Part shown: positions 1 through 8,074 of the stretch, in pieces
How the letters are laid out: every line of letters starts with the position of its first letter
Numbering within the stretch: the stretch's first letter is position 1
NCBI RefSeq assembly: GCF_049999945.1
Contig: NZ_JBLYUB010000014.1
Location: 124,001 to 188,000 of the forward strand
Source of the DNA: Planosporangium spinosum
GTDB taxonomy: Bacteria > Actinomycetota > Actinomycetes > Mycobacteriales > Micromonosporaceae
Direction of reading: 5' to 3'
DNA length: 64,000 bases
The notes under the pieces: generated by a model
The model's input: the letters and a program-made list of their open reading frames with translations, nothing else
Databases searched by the model: none
Told to the model about the DNA's origin: nothing
Position numbers and translations under genes: made by a program

Positions 1-1977
1 GGCGTTGTCGGGGTCGGAGACGACCAGATCGGTGACGACGAGGTCGACGCCGCCGGTGATGCTCAGGCCGGCGCGCGCGTACTGGGTGGCGGTCGGGTCC
101 GCGCCGACGACCGTGACGGTGTACGGCCCGTTGCGGGTGTCCGGGAGGGTCGTGACCGTCAGGGTCGAGTACCCGCCGGGCCGGACCGTCGGCGGGTCGA
201 AGCGCGCCGTCGCGCCCGGCGGCAACCCGGTCGCCGCGAGCGTCACCGGGGCCGGCCGGCCGGACGTGGCGGCGGTGCGCACCGTGTACGCCACCGCGCC
301 GCCGGCGACCCCGGTCCGGGTTGCGGGCTCGACGCGCAGCGAGAAGTTGTCGACGGTCATGCGGCAGCCCGGCGTCGAGTCGGGGGTGCTCAACCGGAGC
401 GCCGCGTCGCGGCCGTTTGTCAGGCAGTACCCGGCAACCGACTGGAAGCCGACATCGAACGGGCTGCCGGCGCCGCGCCGCGCGGTGACCCGGCGGAGCG
501 TGACGTCCCGGCCGGCGTTGACGATGACGGCGGGCCGCGCATCGACGGCGGCCAGGTCGAACGAGCTGTCGTCGAACCGGACCCCGGCGACGTTGTGCAG
601 GTAGAACCCGTACGCGGGGCGGGTGCTGAGACTGCTGGGGTTGTAGTCGCCGTTGTCGGACGGCACCACGTTGGGGTCCATGGCGGCGTGCCCGCCGGGC
701 AGGGTCAGGTGCACGTCGTGGAAGGTCACGTCGCGGATCTCATGGCCGGGCTGGCCCCAGAGCGTGGGGCTGAAACTGCCGGCGTCGGTACCCCTGACGT
801 TGGTGTAGTGGACGTCGCTGATACTTCCGGTGCCCGGGTCGGTGCCGCAACGCCGCCGGGTCTCGACCTTCTGGGTGATCGGCGACGCGGTGCCGGACAT
901 CGTCACGTCGTCGTAGTGGACGTCCGAGATGCGGGCGCCGTCCATCGACACCATGCCCAGGCCGGACTTCCCGGCGCCGGTGATGGTGATGTGGCTGAAA
1001 CGGTAGTGGGAGAAGTCGCCGCACGTCTCGGAGCCGAACATCAAGGCGTTGCAGCAGCGCGCCGACAGGTGCGCGTTGGCGACGACGACGTTCCCGTTGG
1101 GCAGGGTCGCGCCCAGTGCCCAGTCGCTCTTGAACGCCAGCGCGTCGTCGTTCGAGGCGATGGTGATGTTGGTGATGAGCACGTTGCGGGTACTGATGAT
1201 GTTCCAGCCGTCCCGGTCGCTCGCCGTGTCGATGGTCAGGCGGTCGGAGAAGACGTGGTCGCAGCCGTTGATGAGCATCGCGAAGTGCCCACCCCGACGC
1301 AGCGTCAGACCGCCACCGACGACCAGGCCGTCGCAGCGGGTCAACGAGATCAGCTTGTCGGCCTGCCCGGGCTTCGGGTTGCCGGTGATGAAGTTCCCGC
1401 CGCCATCGATGACACCGGAACCGAGGAAGCCGACGTTGCGGAGGTTGTCGCCCCAGATCATGGCGTTGTGGAAGTGACTGTGGCCGAAGTCCTGGTACCT
1501 GTCGTTGGGGTTGGGTTCCGGGGGGTCGTACCCGGTCGGCGCGCCGAGCAGGGTCGCGCCCGCGTCGAGCAGGAGCGTCACGTTGCTCATCAGGTGGATC
1601 GACGAGCCGGCGAGATAGGTACCGGGCGGGAACCGTACGATCCCGCCACCCGCGGCGTTGGCCGCCGCGATCGCCGCGTCCACGGCGGGGGAGTCGTTGG
1701 TCGTCGCGCCGCCGGTGGCGCCGAAGCTTCTGACGTCGAAGACGCGCCGGCCGCCGACCGGATCCGCCACGGTCGGGTGGGCCGAGGTTGACTGTGCCGG
1801 GGTCGACTGTGTTGGGGTCGACTGTGCCGGGGTCGACTCGTTCCACGCCGGCTTGATTCCCGCCGGCGCGACCCCTGCCGGTGCGGAGGCCGCCGCCGGC
1901 GCGGTGCCGACGGCGAGGAGTATGGCCAGCGAGGCGAGCGCCGACCTGGCGCCCCTGCGCAGTGCGGTCCCGAACAC
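1..1977 (-). CDS. Secreted GH28-like (polygalacturonase-type) beta-helix protein, 3' end cut by window edge
   Basis: About 659 codons lie in the window and the frame is still open at base 1, so the C-terminus is missing. The GTG start at 1977 is preceded by AAAGGGG with about 8 bases spacing. A signal peptide covers residues 1-30, followed by a short STPAQ/STPTQ repeat linker (about 48-65). From about residue 80 the protein reads as a right-handed parallel beta-helix: it opens with FGATGGATTND, has VIDGGG near 190 and NDDALAFKSD near 276, the position of the GH28 catalytic aspartates. Repeated N-V-x-I/F-x-D/N-V rungs follow. The last ~110 residues look like an Ig-like NEW3 domain. Known for the family: hydrolysis of pectic or related polysaccharides outside the cell. 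Substrate cannot be read from sequence; a pectate-lyase-like fold without GH28 activity is the alternative. Confidence 0.8.
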   Translation of the reverse strand, partial: MFGTALRRGARSALASLAILLAVGTAPAAASAPAGVAPAGIKPAWNESTPAQSTPTQSTPAQSTSAHPTVADPVGGRRVFDVRSFGATGGATTNDSPAVDAAIAAANAAGGGIVRFPPGTYLAGSSIHLMSNVTLLLDAGATLLGAPTGYDPPEPNPNDRYQDFGHSHFHNAMIWGDNLRNVGFLGSGVIDGGGNFITGNPKPGQADKLISLTRCDGLVVGGGLTLRRGGHFAMLINGCDHVFSDRLTIDTASDRDGWNIISTRNVLITNITIASNDDALAFKSDWALGATLPNGNVVVANAHLSARCCNALMFGSETCGDFSHYRFSHITITGAGKSGLGMVSMDGARISDVHYDDVTMSGTASPITQKVETRRRCGTDPGTGSISDVHYTNVRGTDAGSFSPTLWGQPGHEIRDVTFHDVHLTLPGGHAAMDPNVVPSDNGDYNPSSLSTRPAYGFYLHNVAGVRFDDSSFDLAAVDARPAVIVNAGRDVTLRRVTARRGAGSPFDVGFQSVAGYCLTNGRDAALRLSTPDSTPGCRMTVDNFSLRVEPATRTGVAGGAVAYTVRTAATSGRPAPVTLAATGLPPGATARFDPPTVRPGGYSTLTVTTLPDTRNGPYTVTVVGADPTATQYARAGLSITGGVDLVVTDLVVSDPDNA

Positions 1978-2073
1978 GAGGCGCCCCTTTCGCGTGTACC
2001 GATCCGGGGGTCACGCTATGGGCGGCCAAGACATCGATCAACGATGATTCCCACAGGGGGAAATCCTTATCCT

Positions 2074-2127
<54 letters not shown>

Positions 2128-2166
2128 CGGAGCCACGTTCCCGTGGTCGCCGGTAGAGTGCGGGCC

Positions 2167-2772
2167 GTGGCCAAAATCCATCCGGGAGCGACTCTCGTGC
2201 CGCACTTCCGCGATTTCCTGCCGGTGTGGGTGGCGCGGCAGCCGTGGTACCGGGGAACCGGCAGGCCATCGCTGTCTCCCGTCGGCTTCTTCCGGCTTGA
2301 GGACCCGGATGGCGAAGTGGGGATGGAAACGCATCTGGTTCGAGACGGGGATACGGTCTATCAGATTCCGATGACCTACCGCGGCTCGCCCCTCGCGCAG
2401 CATGCTGTGGGTGCGTCCGATCCGCTCATCGCGACGGCCGAGCACAGCGTGCTGGGAACCCGGTGGATCTACGACGGTCCAGGGGATCCGGGATGGGTGG
2501 CCGAGGTGTTGCGGTTGGTCGGCAACGGTGGGGTGACCGAGCCGGGTGGCCGACGAGGCGTCGGGCCGGCCGGGGCCCGCGGACACCTCCTCGTGTCCCG
2601 TGCTCCCGCGTTCGACGCGGTCGTCATCGACCTGCTTCGGGTGCTGACCCCCGGTCGCCCCGGCGTTCTCCCGGACGCTGTCGGTCTGATGACAGGGACC
2701 TGGTACCCGGACGGACCCGACGCGCCGGCCGTGGAGGGATGCCTCGCGGTGATCCGCGAGAAGCGCGGATGA
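2167..2772 (+). CDS. Maltokinase N-terminal cap-like protein (201 aa)
   Basis: The protein resembles stand-alone actinobacterial homologues of the N-terminal cap domain of maltokinase: VAKIHPGATLVPHF at the start, the central GMETHLVRDGDTVYQIPMTY block, the AEHSVLGTRWIYDG block, and a WV-EVLRLV segment. No kinase domain follows, so phosphotransfer is not expected; role unknown. The GTG at 2167 is chosen because recognisable family sequence starts there; the longer ATG at 2044 would add only repeat-encoded Val-Gly residues. The ribosome binding site is weak. It lies alone between a divergent glycosidase and a convergent TetR gene. Family assignment is by recognised sequence pattern and is moderately sure; exact start is less sure. 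Confidence 0.7.
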   Translation: MAKIHPGATLVPHFRDFLPVWVARQPWYRGTGRPSLSPVGFFRLEDPDGEVGMETHLVRDGDTVYQIPMTYRGSPLAQHAVGASDPLIATAEHSVLGTRWIYDGPGDPGWVAEVLRLVGNGGVTEPGGRRGVGPAGARGHLLVSRAPAFDAVVIDLLRVLTPGRPGVLPDAVGLMTGTWYPDGPDAPAVEGCLAVIREKRG

Positions 2773-2871
2773 TCGTCTGATCGCGGCGGGCCCAGCGAGG
2801 TAAGGGAGATTCGCGGGGAGCGGAGTCGGGCCAGGCGGGGTAAGGGCCGGTGGAGCCGGGCCGGGCAGACG

Positions 2872-3519
2872 TCAGGCTGGGTCGAGCCAGTGCCGGGCGC
2901 CGATGATGATGAGGTGGAGCTGCTTGCTGGCGGCCAGGAGGATCTGGCGTTCGACCTCGGGCTGGCCGGGTGGGGTGTCCACGATCGCCGCCGCGGTCGC
3001 GATCATGTGATTGACGATCAGGCTGGTCAGGATCCGTACGTCCTCGTCGTCCCACCTGGCCAGTACCTCGGCGGCGGCACCGTCGCCGCTGAGCAGGTCG
3101 ACCGCCAGTTCTTCGCCGACGAGTCGGAGTTGCTCGCGGATCGCCTGCCGGACCAGGTTCATGCCGCCGTAGCGCTCCCGCGCGATGAAGCGGAACTGCT
3201 CGCGCTGTGCACGTACCTCTCGGGCCAGTACGTCGACGGAGCGGCGGGCGATCTCCTCGCTCTCGGTCAGTCCGGCGCGTACGGCGCGTAGGGCGGTCCG
3301 CAGCCCGCCGAGTGACTGTTCGACCAGTGCGACCCCGAGGCTCTCCATGTCGGGGAAGTGCCGGTAGAAGCCGGCCGGCACGATGCCTGCGGCGCGGCTG
3401 ACCTCGCGCAGACTCACCCCGCCCAGGCTCTGATGCTCCGTCAGCCGCAGGGCGGCCTGCAGCAACGCCTGCCGCGTCTGGAGCTTCCGGGTGGCGCGTG
3501 GCCCGAGAGTATGGGTCAT
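2872..3519 (-). CDS. TetR-family transcriptional repressor (FabR-like)
   Basis: A 215-residue protein with a TetR helix-turn-helix at about residues 12-60: RQALLQAALRL, then GGVSLREVSRAAGIVPAGFYRHF, the typical recognition helix with the GFYRHFPD motif. The C-terminal helical ligand domain ends in QILLAASKQLHLIIIGARHW, like the fatty-acid-responsive FabR-type subgroup. It is divergent from a small membrane protein gene. Two copies of a TetR-type site, core AACA-NN-TGTT, lie between them (3527-3546 and 3572-3591), so it very likely represses itself and the membrane-protein genes. The ligand is not known; membrane lipid state would fit the targets but this is inference. Confidence 0.9.
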   Translation of the reverse strand: MTHTLGPRATRKLQTRQALLQAALRLTEHQSLGGVSLREVSRAAGIVPAGFYRHFPDMESLGVALVEQSLGGLRTALRAVRAGLTESEEIARRSVDVLAREVRAQREQFRFIARERYGGMNLVRQAIREQLRLVGEELAVDLLSGDGAAAEVLARWDDEDVRILTSLIVNHMIATAAAIVDTPPGQPEVERQILLAASKQLHLIIIGARHWLDPA

Positions 3520-3526
3520 GTCACGT

Positions 3527-3546
3527 AGTAAACACCTGTTCGCCGA
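3527..3546. promoter_or_regulatory. Operator-like site 1 for the adjacent TetR
   Basis: AGTAAACACCTGTTCGCCGA contains the palindrome AACA-CC-TGTT. A near copy occurs 45 bp away. It lies 8 bp upstream of the TetR start codon, a position suited to autorepression. Binding is inferred. Confidence 0.6.
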
Positions 3547-3571
3547 GCGCCGAGTAGGCCAGGCTTAGTTC

Positions 3572-3591
3572 AGTAAACAGTTGTACGCCGA
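3572..3591. promoter_or_regulatory. Operator-like site 2 for the adjacent TetR
   Basis: AGTAAACAGTTGTACGCCGA matches site 1 at 17 of 20 positions, with core AACA-GT-TGTA. It ends 11 bp before the start of the small membrane protein gene at 3603, so a bound repressor would block that promoter or its leader. Confidence 0.6.
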
Positions 3592-3602
3592 AAGGGGTCA
3601 TC

Positions 3603-3791
3603 ATGGTCGCCCTCGTGGGTGCCCTCATGGTCGGTCTCCTGGTCGTCGGCACCGCCGCGCTGAGCGGACATCCGCTGCCGATGATCGTGGTTGCCCTGGT
3701 GGTCGGCTGCGTGATCGTCGCCATCATGTGGCGGGTCCGGACGCTGGCCGAGTCGCGCTCGGTCGACGCCCCCAACGGTCGGCGCCGCTGA
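3603..3791 (+). CDS. Small two-segment membrane protein (62 aa)
   Basis: Two hydrophobic segments (about residues 3-20 and 26-45) are separated by a short HPLP turn, and a basic tail ends in RRR. A good ribosome binding site, AAAGGGG, lies just before the ATG. No family function is recognised. It is the first gene downstream of the duplicated TetR operator-like sites, so it is probably a target of the divergent repressor. A second membrane protein gene follows about 100 bp later. Confidence 0.75.
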   Translation: MVALVGALMVGLLVVGTAALSGHPLPMIVVALVVGCVIVAIMWRVRTLAESRSVDAPNGRRR

Positions 3792-3793
3792 CC

Positions 3794-3841
3794 GTCGTCC
3801 TTGCCGGCAGTCGTCCTTGCCGGCAGTTGTCCCCGCCGACA
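3794..3841. repeat. Three 16-bp tandem units between two membrane-protein genes
   Basis: Units at 3794-3809 and 3810-3825 are identical (GTCGTCCTTGCCGGCA); the third, 3826-3841, has three substitutions. The array starts just after the stop of the upstream gene. Confidence 0.85.
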
Positions 3842-3894
3842 GGGGCGCCTGTCTCATCGGCAGCGGTCACCACTGACGAATGAAGGGAGCGCAC

Positions 3895-4173
3895 ATGAAC
3901 GTCGTCAAACGCCAGGCCTACGCGAGACTCGACGATCGGGCGGCGGCGGCGCTGCTGTGCGGCGCGGTCGGACTGTTCCTGTTCAACATCGTGTTCGGGC
4001 CGATCGCGATCGTTCTGGGTGCCCTCGCCGCCCGCAGGGAGGGGACGAGTCGCCTCGGCCGGGCAGCCGCCCTGTTCGGGATCGGGCTCGGCATCGCCGA
4101 CCTGGTCGTCCTCGCCGTCCTGTTGGCCAGCAAGGTCCACGGCGGTGCTCTGGACTGGTACATCGGCCACTGA
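3895..4173 (+). CDS. DUF4190-like small membrane protein (92 aa)
   Basis: ATG at 3895 has AAGGGAG six bases upstream; an upstream in-frame ATG-containing extension lacks a better site. Two transmembrane segments (about residues 18-40 and 58-80) flank a cytoplasmic loop with AARREGTSRLGRAA, the layout of DUF4190 proteins. These are common in actinobacteria and have no settled role. It probably shares control with the upstream small membrane gene, though the 16-bp repeat separates them. Confidence 0.75.
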   Translation: MNVVKRQAYARLDDRAAAALLCGAVGLFLFNIVFGPIAIVLGALAARREGTSRLGRAAALFGIGLGIADLVVLAVLLASKVHGGALDWYIGH

Positions 4174-4327
4174 CCATACCGACGAATGCGACCGTACCGC
4201 GGTCGCAGTTCGGCCGCTGACGAGCGCTGGGGGGTGTTCGGATCAGCGGATCCGCTCTCCGGTCGCGGTACGGGCCGGGGTGGGCGGAGCGGTCGCGGGC
4301 GCCTCCCGGCATCGTCGCCGGCCGGGA

Positions 4328-4471
4328 GGCGCCCGAGACACGCGGCGCCCGAGACACGCGGCGCCCGAGACACGCGGCGCCCGAGACACGCGGCGCCCGA
4401 GACACGCGGCGCCCGAGACACGCGGCGCCCGAGACACGCGGCGCCCGAGACACGCGGCGCCCACGACACGC
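4328..4471. repeat. 16-bp minisatellite, nine copies
   Basis: Eight identical units GGCGCCCGAGACACGC followed by one variant (CACGACACGC ending) run head to tail for 144 bp, about 90 bp before the ligase gene. The period is not a multiple of three, and all frames on both strands stay open because the unit lacks stops, giving spurious repetitive reading frames. There is no spacer variation, so this is not a CRISPR array. Confidence 0.95.
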
Positions 4472-4564
4472 GGGCATCGCTGTTGCGTATCGGGATCCGG
4501 CGTCGAGATCCGGCGCGTCGTCCGCTTCATGTTGTGGCGTCAGCGGGACGGGTACCCCGGTGGT

Positions 4565-6031
4565 ATGGCCGACAGACTGGCGGTGTACCGAGGCAAGAGG
4601 TCGGCGTCGCGCACGCCTGAACCGATACCGGCCGAGGGGCCGTTGCCCCGCGGCGACGACGACACCTTCGTCATCCAGGAGCACCACGCCCGGCGGCTGC
4701 ACTGGGACTTCCGACTGGAGCACGACGGTGTCCTCGTGTCGTGGGCGCTGCCCAAAGGTCTCCCGGACGAGCCGCGCACCAACCACCTCGCCGTGCACAC
4801 CGAGGACCACCCCCTGGAGTACGCGTCCTTCTCCGGCGAGATCCCGCGCGGCGAGTACGGCGGCGGCTTGGTGACGATCTGGGACCGGGGCGAGTACGAG
4901 TGTGAGAAGTGGACCGACCGCGAGGTGAAGGTGGTCCTCCACGGCGGACGCGCGCGGGGACGGTACGCGTTGATCCGCACCCACGGCGAAAACTGGCTCA
5001 TCCATCGGATGGAGCCGCCGGCATCCGGGCCCACACCGGCGGTCAGGACCGCGCAGGCAGGGCCGCTGCCAGGACTGATCCGTCCCATGCTGGCGACCCT
5101 GGGTGAGCTGCCGCCACCGACCGAGGACCCGAACGTCGGGTACGAGATGAAGTGGGACGGGCTTCGTGCGGTCGTGTACATCGCCGAGGGTCGGGTACGC
5201 GTCGTGTCGCGCAACGACCGGGACGTGACCGTGGCGTATCCGGAACTGCAGGATCTCGCCGCGGCGCTGGGCCCGGTCCCGGCGGTGCTCGACGGAGAGA
5301 TCGTGGCCTGCGACCCGACCGGCCGGATCTCGTTCAACGCGCTCCAGCCGCGCATGCACGTCCGGGACCGCGCGCAGATCCAGCGACTACGCGAGCGGAC
5401 CCCGGTGACGTACCAGATCTTCGATCTGCTCCACCTGGGCGGCCACGACACGATCAGCCTGCCGTACGTGCAGCGCCGCGAGTTGCTGGAGGACCTGCGG
5501 CTGTCCGGGTCGCACTGGGACACCCCGGCGTACACCAGAGGTGGCGGTGCCCGGGCGCTCGCGGACTCGGCGCAGCGGCGGTTGGAAGGGATCGTGGCCA
5601 AGCGGCTCGACTCGGTCTACGAGCCGGGGCGGCGCTCGGACGCCTGGATCAAGGTCAAGCACACCAGGACCCAGGAGGTCATCATCGGAGGCTGGAGCCC
5701 GGGCCGGGGCCGGCGGGCCGGGACGATCGGCGCGCTGCTCCTGGGTATCCCGGGTCCCGACGGGTTGGAGTACGTCGGGCAGGTCGGTACCGGTTTCAAT
5801 CGGGAGACGCTCGACGACCTGTACCGCGCACTGCGACCGTTGGAGCGCAAGACCTCACCGTTTGCCCGTCCGTTACCCACGCGGGACGCCAAGGACGCCC
5901 GTTGGGTCACGCCGAAGCTGGTGGGTGAGGTGCAGTTCGGTGAGTGGACCCGCGACGGGCGGCTGCGCCAGCCGACCTGGCGCGGGCTGCGCCCCGACAA
6001 GTCGCCGGACGAGGTCGTACGGGAGAGTTGA
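4565..6031 (+). CDS. ligD: ATP-dependent DNA ligase, LigD type lacking the polymerase domain
   Basis: The 488-residue protein has an N-terminal 3'-phosphoesterase domain (about 30-155), with HHARRLHWDFRLE at 40-52 holding the metal-binding His and Asp residues, and the PRGEYGGG block near 95. A ligase domain follows (about 172-480), with adenylation motif I EMKWDGLR (Lys196 as nucleophile), DGEI motif III-like sequence, EGIVAKR motif IV, and WIKVKHTRTQE motif V. An OB-fold completes the C-terminus. Full bacterial LigD also carries a primase-polymerase domain; it is absent here, and no Ku gene is near. In actinobacteria such short LigD paralogues accompany a complete end-joining set elsewhere. 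Function: end healing and sealing of DNA breaks. The ATG has only a weak ribosome binding site. Confidence 0.92.
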   Translation: MADRLAVYRGKRSASRTPEPIPAEGPLPRGDDDTFVIQEHHARRLHWDFRLEHDGVLVSWALPKGLPDEPRTNHLAVHTEDHPLEYASFSGEIPRGEYGGGLVTIWDRGEYECEKWTDREVKVVLHGGRARGRYALIRTHGENWLIHRMEPPASGPTPAVRTAQAGPLPGLIRPMLATLGELPPPTEDPNVGYEMKWDGLRAVVYIAEGRVRVVSRNDRDVTVAYPELQDLAAALGPVPAVLDGEIVACDPTGRISFNALQPRMHVRDRAQIQRLRERTPVTYQIFDLLHLGGHDTISLPYVQRRELLEDLRLSGSHWDTPAYTRGGGARALADSAQRRLEGIVAKRLDSVYEPGRRSDAWIKVKHTRTQEVIIGGWSPGRGRRAGTIGALLLGIPGPDGLEYVGQVGTGFNRETLDDLYRALRPLERKTSPFARPLPTRDAKDARWVTPKLVGEVQFGEWTRDGRLRQPTWRGLRPDKSPDEVVRES

Positions 6032-6075
6032 TGCCCGGGCGGTTCCCGCGTGGTGGGTCGGCGGCAGTGACGCGC

Positions 6076-6115
6076 GGTGCCGGCGCCCGGGCGGACCGCA
6101 CCCGGAGCCGGCACC
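6076..6115. terminator. Hairpin between convergent ligD and methyltransferase genes
   Basis: GGTGCCGGC (6076-6084) pairs perfectly with GCCGGCACC (6107-6115) over a 22-base GC-rich loop. It sits 45 bp after the ligD stop. No T-run follows, so termination is likely but not certain. Confidence 0.5.
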
Positions 6116-6129
6116 GGTACCTGTCGCCG

Positions 6130-7131
6130 TCAGGGCTTGCGGCCGACCGCCCCCAACATCACGGCGGCCTGGGGATGACGTTCGCCGCCCTCGGGGTCGG
6201 GGTGCCAGTCGTCGACCTGTACGACCCCGGGTTCGAGGATCTCCAGACCGGCGAGCAGCCCCTCGATCTGCTTGGCGGTACGTGGCTGGCCGGGGGTGGG
6301 TGTGTGCTCGTACAGCTTCCGGATCGCCTCGATCTCCCGCTCGTGGGAGAGGTCGGTGACGTGCGAGATCGCGATGTAACTGCCCGGCGCCAATGCGTCG
6401 CGGAACGTGGCGACGATGCCGCCGGGGTCGTCGCTGTCCGGGACGAAGTGCAGTACGGCCATCAGCAGGACCGCCACCGGCTGGGAGAAGTCCAGCAGGT
6501 CGAGTACGCGCGGGTGGCCGAGGATCGCGGTGGGCCGACGCAGGTCCGCTTCGATGGACGCGGCACGCGGGTCGTCGGCCAGGATCGCCTGGCCGTGCGC
6601 GACGGCGACCGGATCGATGTCGACGTAGACGACCCGGACGTCAGGCGCGGACTTCTGGGCCACCTCGTGCACGTTGCCCAGGGTGGGGATGCCCGAGCCG
6701 ATGTCGAGAAACTGCCGTATCCCGGCCGCGGCGAGCCGACGCACCACCCGGCCGAGGAACGCCCGGTTCGCGTGCGCCGCGTAACCGAAGCCGGGCATGA
6801 CCGCCTCGACCCGGGTCACGAACTCCCGATCGACGGCGAAGTTGTGGTATCCGCCCAGGAAGTAGTCGTAGGCCCGGGCGACATTGGGCACGGTGATGTC
6901 CACACCGTCCGGTACCCAGTTCGGCAGTTCCAACCTGCGCTCCTCATGTCGGTCACACACGTCAGTCGGCACTGGTTCACCGATGGGCGCCGAAGCATTG
7001 CCGGTCGGTACCGGCGCCCATCGGCACTCACCGGTCGGCGTCGGCTCGGCAGCGACAGCCATAACTTTTTCGTATCGTGCGGGTGCGATCAAGCGTTCGG
7101 CGGCCGAAATGGCGTCGGCCTCCGTCGCCAC
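6130..7131 (-). CDS. DUF574-family SAM-dependent methyltransferase (PF04672)
   Basis: The core from about residue 70 matches the actinobacterial S-adenosyl methyltransferase family: VPNVARAYDYFLGGYHNFAVDRE, then the SAM-binding FLDIGSGIPTLGNVHEVAQ, VVYVDIDPVAVAHG, and LLMAVLHFVPDSDDP. These proteins are abundant in actinomycetes and act on unknown substrates. The N-terminal ~65 residues are unusual: the family normally begins near the PNVARAYDY block, so translation could start further in, for example at the ATG at 7062. The GTG at 7131 is kept because it lies 2 bases after the stop of the upstream DivIVA-like gene, suggesting coupled translation. Confidence 0.85.
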   Translation of the reverse strand: MATEADAISAAERLIAPARYEKVMAVAAEPTPTGECRWAPVPTGNASAPIGEPVPTDVCDRHEERRLELPNWVPDGVDITVPNVARAYDYFLGGYHNFAVDREFVTRVEAVMPGFGYAAHANRAFLGRVVRRLAAAGIRQFLDIGSGIPTLGNVHEVAQKSAPDVRVVYVDIDPVAVAHGQAILADDPRAASIEADLRRPTAILGHPRVLDLLDFSQPVAVLLMAVLHFVPDSDDPGGIVATFRDALAPGSYIAISHVTDLSHEREIEAIRKLYEHTPTPGQPRTAKQIEGLLAGLEILEPGVVQVDDWHPDPEGGERHPQAAVMLGAVGRKP

Positions 7132-7133
7132 AT

Positions 7134-7730
7134 CTATCGCCGGGTCACGGCTCGCAGTTGTCCCTCGGCGACCAGCATCATCGCGTCGATCTGGGCCAGG
7201 AACGCCTCACCGAAGCCGCGCAGCCAGCCGCTCAGTAGCTGGAGCTCGTCCGCCGCGCGGGCCCGGTTGCGGGGATCCGCCAGGAATGCCGAGACCATGT
7301 CCTCGACGAACAGGCGGGCGCGGACCCGGGCGTGGTACAGCTGCTGCCCGCTGCTTTGTGGGTCGCCGTCGACGGCGCTGTCGGCGCACGCGACGGCCAG
7401 GTTCAGGTACGTCTCCGTGTAGCGCTCCACCTCGTGGACCAGCCAGCCGTTGTGGCGAGGGGGTCGGGGCTGCGCGGGGGCCCGGTCCACGTCGGCGCCG
7501 TGTTCGCGGTAGAAGCTCCGCAGCCGGTCAACCTCGGCACGCAGGGCGGCGTAGTCCCGCTCGACGGCCTCCAGCGTGTCTGCGGCCCGCTGGGCGAAAT
7601 CGTTGACATCGTCTTCGGAGTAGCCGCGCCAGGCCAGTTGGGATTGACGGAAGGTCGCGCTACGGGCTTCGTCGGCGGTCAGCATGCGTCGGTGCTGACG
7701 GACAGGGCCCGGATCGACGGGGGTACTCAT
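7134..7730 (-). CDS. DivIVA-domain protein
   Basis: ATG at 7730 has GGGAG seven bases upstream; a TTG two codons earlier is a worse choice. The N-terminal domain (about residues 15-75) has MLTADEARSATFRQSQLAWRG and EDDVNDFAQRAADTLEAVER, the lipid-binding and coiled-coil start of DivIVA/Wag31-like proteins. A coiled coil (60-85) and a helical C-terminal half follow. It is shorter than Wag31 and is a paralogue rather than the polar-growth gene itself, which normally lies beside ftsZ/sepF. Expected role is peripheral binding at curved membrane. It is coupled to a downstream methyltransferase gene. Confidence 0.8.
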   Translation of the reverse strand: MSTPVDPGPVRQHRRMLTADEARSATFRQSQLAWRGYSEDDVNDFAQRAADTLEAVERDYAALRAEVDRLRSFYREHGADVDRAPAQPRPPRHNGWLVHEVERYTETYLNLAVACADSAVDGDPQSSGQQLYHARVRARLFVEDMVSAFLADPRNRARAADELQLLSGWLRGFGEAFLAQIDAMMLVAEGQLRAVTRR

Positions 7731-8074
7731 TGACAACTCCCGGGCATCTGTTCCTCGGTCGAGGAAAGGGGCGACCGAGTCATCTCCGCAACGCTAAGCC
7801 GCACAGGCCAAGATCAAAAGATCGTTTAAGGTGCCGTTAGGGCTGGCCAGACGATAATTTAAGGGTCCCCCGATCGGCCACTTGCATTTGTCGCCATCAT
7901 CCTCCATGCCCCCACCACCGGCGGGGTTTCACCCAGATTGCCGCGGCGCCAGGCGTTGTCGCGGCATCGGGCATTGTCGGGGCACCGGGCGTGGACCGCC
8001 CGCTCACGGGCCGCTGTCCGGGGCCCATCCGCCGGCCTACGGGCTGGACGGCCCGGAGGTGAGCGGCTCCGACG
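7731..8074. other. Intergenic region, promoter of DivIVA-like gene; no gene seen
   Basis: This 344-bp stretch contains a locally AT-rich part (about 7805-7865) with GATC-AAAA-GATC and TTTAAG motifs that may hold the promoter for the minus-strand DivIVA-like gene. The rest is GC-rich with two imperfect copies of a GTTGTCG/ATTGTCG block near 7955-7985. No supported reading frame or RNA gene was found. Confidence 0.5.

Noticed and set aside
4328..4471. CRISPR array
   Set aside because: Units are 16 bp, directly adjacent and without unique spacers; no cas gene is near.
3983..5359. Long minus-strand frame through the 16-bp minisatellite and ligD
   Set aside because: Open only because the repeat unit lacks stops in every frame; it lies opposite the well-supported ligase.
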